A stretch of DNA of 11,982 bases, taken from Saprospiraceae bacterium. Lineage in GTDB: Bacteria; Bacteroidota; Bacteroidia; Chitinophagales; Saprospiraceae. The position numbers and the translations under genes are program-made. Of the stretch, positions 7,808 through 11,982 are shown in pieces. The DNA is taken from assembly GCA_016710625.1 (NCBI GenBank), contig JADJVK010000028.1:1-11982 (forward strand), in the 5' to 3' direction. The notes under the pieces were generated by a model. It saw only the letters and a program-made list of their open reading frames with translations, ran no database searches and was not told the origin of the DNA. Positions within the stretch are counted from its first letter, which is position 1. Every line of letters starts with the position of its first letter.

Positions 7808-9372
7808 TATTTCTTATTATCCATACATGCTTTTACGAAATGTACAAACAATGGGTGTGGATTTTCTACCGTACTTTTTAGCTCTGGATGAAACTGTACA
7901 CCGACAAACCAAGGATGATTTTCTAGCTCAACAATTTCAACTAGATTGATTGTTCCAAATATTGATTATTAAACTCATATCTGGATGACGACGTTCAGAA
8001 ATTGTAGTATTGTGATAAATTTGATAGGCTTTTGTTCCTTTTGGAATTTCACAGGCCTAAGCATCTAACCGCATTGTACTGCCTTTTTGTGTTATAGTCT
8101 TCTGTTCTTACATCAAATCTATAATCGGATGTTTCGTATTTTTACTTACTTCAGTGGAAGCAGCTTCTTTTATATTCAATACATTGTTAGCAAACTCAAC
8201 AACAGCACATTGCATACCTAAACAAATACCAAAAAATGGCACATTGTTTTCGCGTGCATATTTAATTGCTCTCAATTTCCCTTCAATTCCCCTTTCTCCA
8301 AATCCTGGAGCCACCAAAACGCCATCTAAATTTTGAAACTGTTTACTAAAATCAACTTCTGATTTCTCTAAATCTTCTGAATGAATGGGAACAACTTTCA
8401 CCTTACATTCATTGACAGATCCAGCATGTATAAAGGCTTCATATATAGACTTATAGGCATCTTGTAATTCATTGTATTTGCCAATCAACCCGATTCTTAC
8501 TTCATTTAAAGGATTCTTTAATTTACCCAAAAAAGTCTTCCAAATCTTCAAATCGGGTTCTTTTTTGTCTTTCAATCGCATTTTATTAATGACAACAGAA
8601 TCTAAATTCTCTTTCATCATTAAAATTGGAACATCGTAAATGGTTTCTGCATCAATGGCTTCAATAACTGAAGCTACTTCTACATTACAAAACTAAGCCA
8701 ATTTACGACGAATCTCCATATTGATTGGATGCCCCGTTCTGCAAACCAATATATCTGGCTGAATTCCTGTTGTTAGTAATTCTTTCACAGAGTGTTGTGT
8801 CGGTTTTGTCTTGAGTTCTTTTGCCGCTTTTAGGTAAGGAATCAATGTCAAGTGAATCACCAAACAGTTATCAGCTCCTAACTCCCACCGCATCTGACGT
8901 AGGCTTTCTAAATATGGAAGTGATTCAATATCTCCAACTGTCCCGCCTAATTCGGTGATAACAATGTCATATTTGTTGGTATTTCCTAAAAGCTGAATTC
9001 TCCTTTTATTTCATCTGTCACATGAGGAATCACCTGAACGGTCTTCCCTAAATATACCCCAGCACGTTCTTATTCGATGATGGTTTGGTAGATTCTTCCA
9101 GTAGTTACATTGTTGGCTTCTGAAGTCGGCGTATTTAAAACCTTTCATAATGACCCAAATCCAAAATCAGTCTCAGCACCGTCGTCGGTGACGAAGCATT
9201 CTCCATGTTCGTATGGATTTAAAGTACCTGGATCTATATTGAGATAAGGGTCAAATTTTTGGATAGTCACCTTGAACCCTCTAGCTTGCAATAACTTAGC
9301 CAATGAAGCGGCTATAATTCCTTTTCCTAATGAAGAAGTTACGCCCCCCGTAACAAAAATATATTTAGTCAT
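7807..9372 (-). CDS. pyrG: CTP synthase (multiple frame breaks and in-frame stops)
   Basis: Makes CTP from UTP, ATP and glutamine. The N-terminal synthetase domain begins TKYIFVTGGVTSSLGKGI (ATP P-loop) and continues with KFDPYLNIDPGTLNPYEHGE, DDGAETD, VQVIPHVTDEIK, ELGGTVGDIESLPYLES and KTKPTQHSVKELLTTGIQPD. The C-terminal class I glutaminase domain has RIGLIGKYNELQDAYKS, the nucleophile Cys in FFGICLGMQCAV, and the catalytic His/Glu in GVQFHPELKSTVENPHPLF; it ends CMDNKK. Homopolymer indels lie near 9155-9165, 9140 and 9010. In-frame stops occur at 9070-9072 (expected Lys/Glu in KERAG), 8693-8695 (expected Gln), 8108-8110 and 8057-8059 (expected Tyr). About 14 codons are missing between the NNQYLEQ-like and LVEIVELENH motifs near 7950. 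The start ATG at 9372 is the family start; an upstream in-frame ATG at 9402 would lie over the promoter box. As printed the gene cannot make a full protein, but pyrG is usually essential, so sequence error is favoured. Confidence 0.95.
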
Positions 9373-9399
9373 GATAATGGATAACGATGTTACGGGATG

Positions 9400-9407
9400 C
9401 AAAGGTA
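9400..9407 (-). promoter_or_regulatory. Putative -7 box of the pyrG-yigZ operon (TACCTTTG)
   Basis: Read on the minus strand, TACCTTTG matches the Bacteroidota -7 consensus TAnnTTTG, including the commonly seen ACCTTTGC context. It lies 27 bases upstream of the pyrG ATG at 9372. No convincing TTG is seen at the -33 position. Upstream DNA (about 9410-9560) is extremely A+T-rich. The match and its placement in a divergent intergenic gap make it plausible. Confidence 0.5.
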
Positions 9408-9560
9408 AGGAATAATTATTCGATTATATAGTTTTGTAATGGATTATTATTTTAAGAAGGAAATTCATATTTTGACAATATGTAAAAAATATTTTAGTTA
9501 ATTAAATTTATATCATTATAATATTTTTCATTAAAAATAATACCTTAAAATTATTTTTTA
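9408..9560. other. A+T-rich divergent intergenic region
   Basis: This is the centre of the 256-base gap between the divergent pyrG and the exported-protein gene. It is almost entirely A and T, with no open frame of note, no G+C stem and no clear repeat. It separates two outward-facing -7 box candidates and probably only holds upstream promoter sequence for both. Confidence 0.4.
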
Positions 9561-9568
9561 TACTTTTG
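9561..9568 (+). promoter_or_regulatory. Putative -7 box for the exported-protein gene (TACTTTTG)
   Basis: TACTTTTG fits TAnnTTTG, with the start codon 60 bases downstream, leaving an A/T-rich leader of about 50 bases. No TTG is present at the expected -33 position. Supported by consensus and location only. Confidence 0.45.
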
Positions 9569-9628
9569 CGGTTAAATATTTAAAACTTAAACATTTTATT
9601 TAAAACTATAAATAATTCAAAACTAGCA

Positions 9629-10450
9629 ATGATAAAAATGAAAAAGTCATACTTATTATTAACTTTTATTGCATTTATTTTTACGAATTTAGCATTTGCA
9701 CAAACAACACAAGATAAAATCATCAAAAAGATTACCAAATCATTGACTACTGTTACTAAAATTGCTGATAAATTTATAGAATACAAATTGCCCAACGAAA
9801 CTTTAATTTACAATTTAGATATATCGAAGATTGCAAGAATAGATTTTGCAAACGGAAAATCTCAGAGTTTTATAGGACAAAATGGAACACAACAACAAAA
9901 TGTAAATTCTGAAAATTCAGTATATCAAGGCAATTTCGAAGAAATTGCTATTAAACCCAACACATTGGCAATAATACTCATACCATTTGACAATCAAGAA
10001 TCACATTCGAGTTCTGAATCGATGGCTAAGTTTGCACAAAACGATGTTTATAGCAATATTGTAAAGTTATCCCATATTAATCGTTATGAAGTTCAAGATT
10101 TAAGACCCCCAAATGCTTTACTTCGTAAAGCCAATATCAGCTACAAAAATGTGGATGAAATTCCTATCAGCGACTTACAAAAGATTTTGGGAGTTGATAA
10201 TATATTAGCAATCAAAGTGTCCTATACAATAATTCAAAGTCAGAGTACAATTGTTATCGGACAAGATGATATTGATGATTTTGCATTAATCTCTACAGAC
10301 GACGACAAAATGTATGAGTTTACAGTTTATTTTGATTTATACAAGAACAATCAAAAAGTTTACACTAAAAGTCGAAAACCATTTTTCTCGATGAAAGATA
10401 GCTGGATGGATTCTGTAAACTACCTTTTAAAGCGTTGTCCATTGAATTAA
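9629..10450 (+). CDS. Exported protein of unknown function, possibly CsgG-like fold
   Basis: Intact 273-residue protein that I cannot assign to a named family. It has a clear Sec signal peptide: basic start (MIKMKK), hydrophobic core, and a signal peptidase I site after AFA at residue 24 with mature Gln25. The ATG at 9638 would give an equally good signal. Residues ~29-81 resemble a short module common in exported Bacteroidota proteins: a charged start, I.YKL, IYNLD, then SKIARIDFANGK..SF. After a Gln/Asn/Ser-rich linker (84-103), residues ~112-265 show the order LAIILIPFDN, a helix-rich part, YEVQDLRP, LQKILGVDNILAIKVSY and a final FTVYFDLYKNNQKVY strand. That order recalls CsgG/DUF799-type periplasmic or outer-membrane-associated proteins, but this is by pattern only. 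Only one Cys (in KRCPLN near the end) is seen and there is no lipobox. It stands alone, divergent from pyrG and convergent with the receptor gene. Confidence 0.8.
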   Translation: MIKMKKSYLLLTFIAFIFTNLAFAQTTQDKIIKKITKSLTTVTKIADKFIEYKLPNETLIYNLDISKIARIDFANGKSQSFIGQNGTQQQNVNSENSVYQGNFEEIAIKPNTLAIILIPFDNQESHSSSESMAKFAQNDVYSNIVKLSHINRYEVQDLRPPNALLRKANISYKNVDEIPISDLQKILGVDNILAIKVSYTIIQSQSTIVIGQDDIDDFALISTDDDKMYEFTVYFDLYKNNQKVYTKSRKPFFSMKDSWMDSVNYLLKRCPLN

Positions 10451-10627
10451 TCTGTTATACATCAATATTATTTCATAAGAAAATAAGAAGTTTTTACAAC
10501 TAGCTAAACTTAATACTTTTTTCTAATAATTCAAACTAGTATAAAAGTGTATTTTCAACATTAACTTTTTGAAAACTAATTACTTATAATATTAATTCTT
10601 GAATAAATTATATGAATTGTCATTAGA

Positions 10628-10640
10628 TAACTAATAGTTA
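10628..10640. repeat. Small perfect palindrome TAACTA-A-TAGTTA
   Basis: Two 6-base arms around a single central base, in the gap between two convergent genes. It could be an operator-like site or chance in A+T-rich DNA. It is too short a hairpin, with no loop, to act as a terminator. Confidence 0.2.
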
Positions 10641-10657
10641 AAAACATTACAATTCTT

Positions 10658-10683
10658 AAAAAATGGGGCAAAATTATTGCCCC
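10658..10683 (-). terminator. Intrinsic terminator of the TonB-dependent receptor gene
   Basis: On the minus strand a perfect 7-bp stem, GGGGCAA/TTGCCCC, with a 5-base loop (TAATT) is followed after one base by six T residues. It starts 15 bases after the receptor stop codon (10699-10701). On the plus strand the hairpin is preceded, not followed, by the homopolymer, so it should act mainly on the minus-strand gene. No comparable stem is seen for the plus-strand gene ending at 10450. Confidence 0.8.
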
Positions 10684-10698
10684 GTAAAATCATTTCTC

Positions 10699-11982
10699 TT
10701 AAAATTGTAATTTATATACAAAATTCGGTAGAAACCCATTTTGATAAGTCGTATTGATTTCTCCATTTACTCTATTGAATCTTTGAGCAAAAACATTCTT
10801 TTGGTTTGTTAGATTTTGGAAATCCATAGAAAATGTTTGTGCTAATTTTCGTTTTACTATTTAACCGATAACCTATTTTAAAATCAAATCTGAAATAGTT
10901 TGGAAGCCTTTCTGAAAATGCCAATGCATCCCCAGCCAATACTTCTTTTCCTGCAATTTTTGAAGCCTCTAAATCGACTGGAGTATAATATCTTCCACCC
11001 GCAGAAGTTATTTTTGTATCGAATGTTATTGCATCTTGTTTGCTTTTACCAACTTTAAATTCTTTTCCAGCTAAAAAGTTTAATGTATAATGCCCATTAA
11101 ACGCTGTATTTCTTTCTATTCCATCACTACCTACATATTTTGAATCGTAAAATGAAGCAGTTATTAATCCATAATAATTGTTTGAAAAGAGTTTTTCTAA
11201 AGTAAATTCAATACCCTTGTTCGTTCCTTTTCCATTATTTACAAGATCCCCTTGTTGGGTAGGTACAAATGCAGCACCTTCATTCAATAGGGAGAAACTA
11301 CTTGAAAAATTCGTTACAGGAATATTATTTAAATTTTGGTAATAGGTTTCTAATTTCAATTTCCAATCTTCAGTGAAATTATATTCATAGCCTAAAACAA
11401 AATGATTGCTTTTATTAAAACCTAAATTTTCATTGTCCTTGCTAATAGTCCCATCCGGTTTATAATTTTTATAGAATAATACTGTTAATGGCTGTGCCTG
11501 TTGATGCAATCCATATCCTAATGTAATAATGCCCCCTTTATCCAATTTGTATTTTAGAGCAATTCTTGGCTCAATCGAATTGCTATTATTTAGAAAGTAT
11601 TGTTGAGCATGCAAACCAGCAATGAATGAAAATTGTTCATTAAAAGCATATTTAGCTTGAAAATATTCTTGCAACAGCAAAGTATTTCCATCATAATCTA
11701 GTGTTTTTTTCCAATAAGGAGTAAACTCTCTATTTTGTGTAGCTAATTTCAGACTCAAAACTTCAGCAATTATACCAGTTTTAATATTGAATTTTGTATT
11801 GACTTTAGTTGATAGAGCTGTATTTAATGTATAATGAACTTCTTGATTTTTCACTTCAAGAATTCTATAAGGATTTTCTTGAGATCCAATTGTATCTTGA
11901 TCAAATCTACTTAAGGCAAAATTTCCTCCAATAATAGTTTTAAGATTTGAAATTGTACCAATTCTAATTTGATGTGAAATCC
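10699..11982 (-). CDS. TonB-dependent receptor, C-terminal beta-barrel (partial at right edge)
   Basis: The N-terminus lies beyond the window, so the plug domain, TonB box and any carboxypeptidase-like regulatory domain are not seen. The frame is open to the right edge, giving about 428 visible codons. The product is a series of amphipathic beta-strands typical of an outer-membrane barrel: SIEPRIALKYKL, TLGYGLHQQAQPLTVLFYK, NHFVLGYEYNFTEDWKLKLE, GIEFTLEKLFSNNYYGLITA and FRFDFKIGYRLNSKTKIS. After a one-base loss in an A-run at about 10830-10833 the frame continues as MDFQNLTNQKNVFAQRFN and ends NFVYKLQF, with the terminal Phe usual for barrel insertion. This is the non-SusC type common in Bacteroidota; the substrate cannot be told from the barrel. 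An intrinsic terminator follows directly. Confidence 0.92.

Noticed and set aside
8154..8336. 60-codon plus-strand frame within pyrG
   Set aside because: Antisense to the conserved glutaminase domain of CTP synthase; no independent support.
8057..9072. Alternative genetic code or stop-codon readthrough explaining in-frame TAA/TAG in pyrG
   Set aside because: The stops replace different residues (Lys/Glu, Gln, Tyr), while TAA ends yqgE, guaA, the lipoprotein gene and others normally. No single reassignment fits.
1..11982. CRISPR arrays, insertion sequences, prophage, tRNA or rRNA genes, toxin-antitoxin or defence modules
   Set aside because: I saw no spaced direct repeats, transposase or integrase motifs, or tRNA-like cloverleaf sequence on either strand.

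Overview
The window looks like chromosomal DNA from a member of the Bacteroidota. The evidence is A+T-rich sequence, starts without Shine-Dalgarno sequences, several TAnnTTTG-type -7 promoter boxes, a typical Bacteroidota TonB-dependent receptor ending in an aromatic residue, and housekeeping proteins whose closest recalled relatives are from this phylum. I cannot name the genus.

Layout. Plus strand, 1-4575: the 3' end of alanine dehydrogenase (ald), ornithine aminotransferase (rocD), a YqgE/AlgH-family protein, DNA polymerase III delta subunit (holA) and GMP synthase (guaA), packed tightly. Plus strand, 4605-7134: a lipoprotein with a type 1 periplasmic-binding fold, then proline dehydrogenase. 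Minus strand, 9372-7160: CTP synthase (pyrG), with a one-base stop/start overlap onto a YigZ/IMPACT-family gene. This pair converges on proline dehydrogenase. Plus strand, 9629-10450: an unnamed exported protein, divergent from pyrG. Minus strand, from the right edge to 10699: the C-terminal beta-barrel of a TonB-dependent receptor, followed by a clear intrinsic terminator.

Functionally, ald, rocD and proline dehydrogenase feed alanine, ornithine/arginine and proline carbon and nitrogen into pyruvate, glutamate semialdehyde/P5C and glutamate. guaA and pyrG are the glutamine-dependent last steps of GMP and CTP synthesis. holA is the clamp-loader delta subunit. The remaining genes encode envelope or poorly characterised proteins.

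The most striking property is the density of reading-frame breaks. Almost every gene except the YigZ-family gene and the exported 273-residue protein is interrupted, many of them by one-base changes in homopolymer runs. Essential genes (holA, guaA, pyrG) are affected as much as catabolic ones, and translation resumes in another frame with conserved sequence on both sides. This points to sequencing or assembly error (for example a low-coverage long-read region) rather than gene decay. The damage is worst at the left end (ald, rocD) and in pyrG. Coordinates below are of the intended genes, joining the pieces across the breaks. I found no mobile element, CRISPR array, RNA gene or defence system, and nothing that qualifies as a new biological system.
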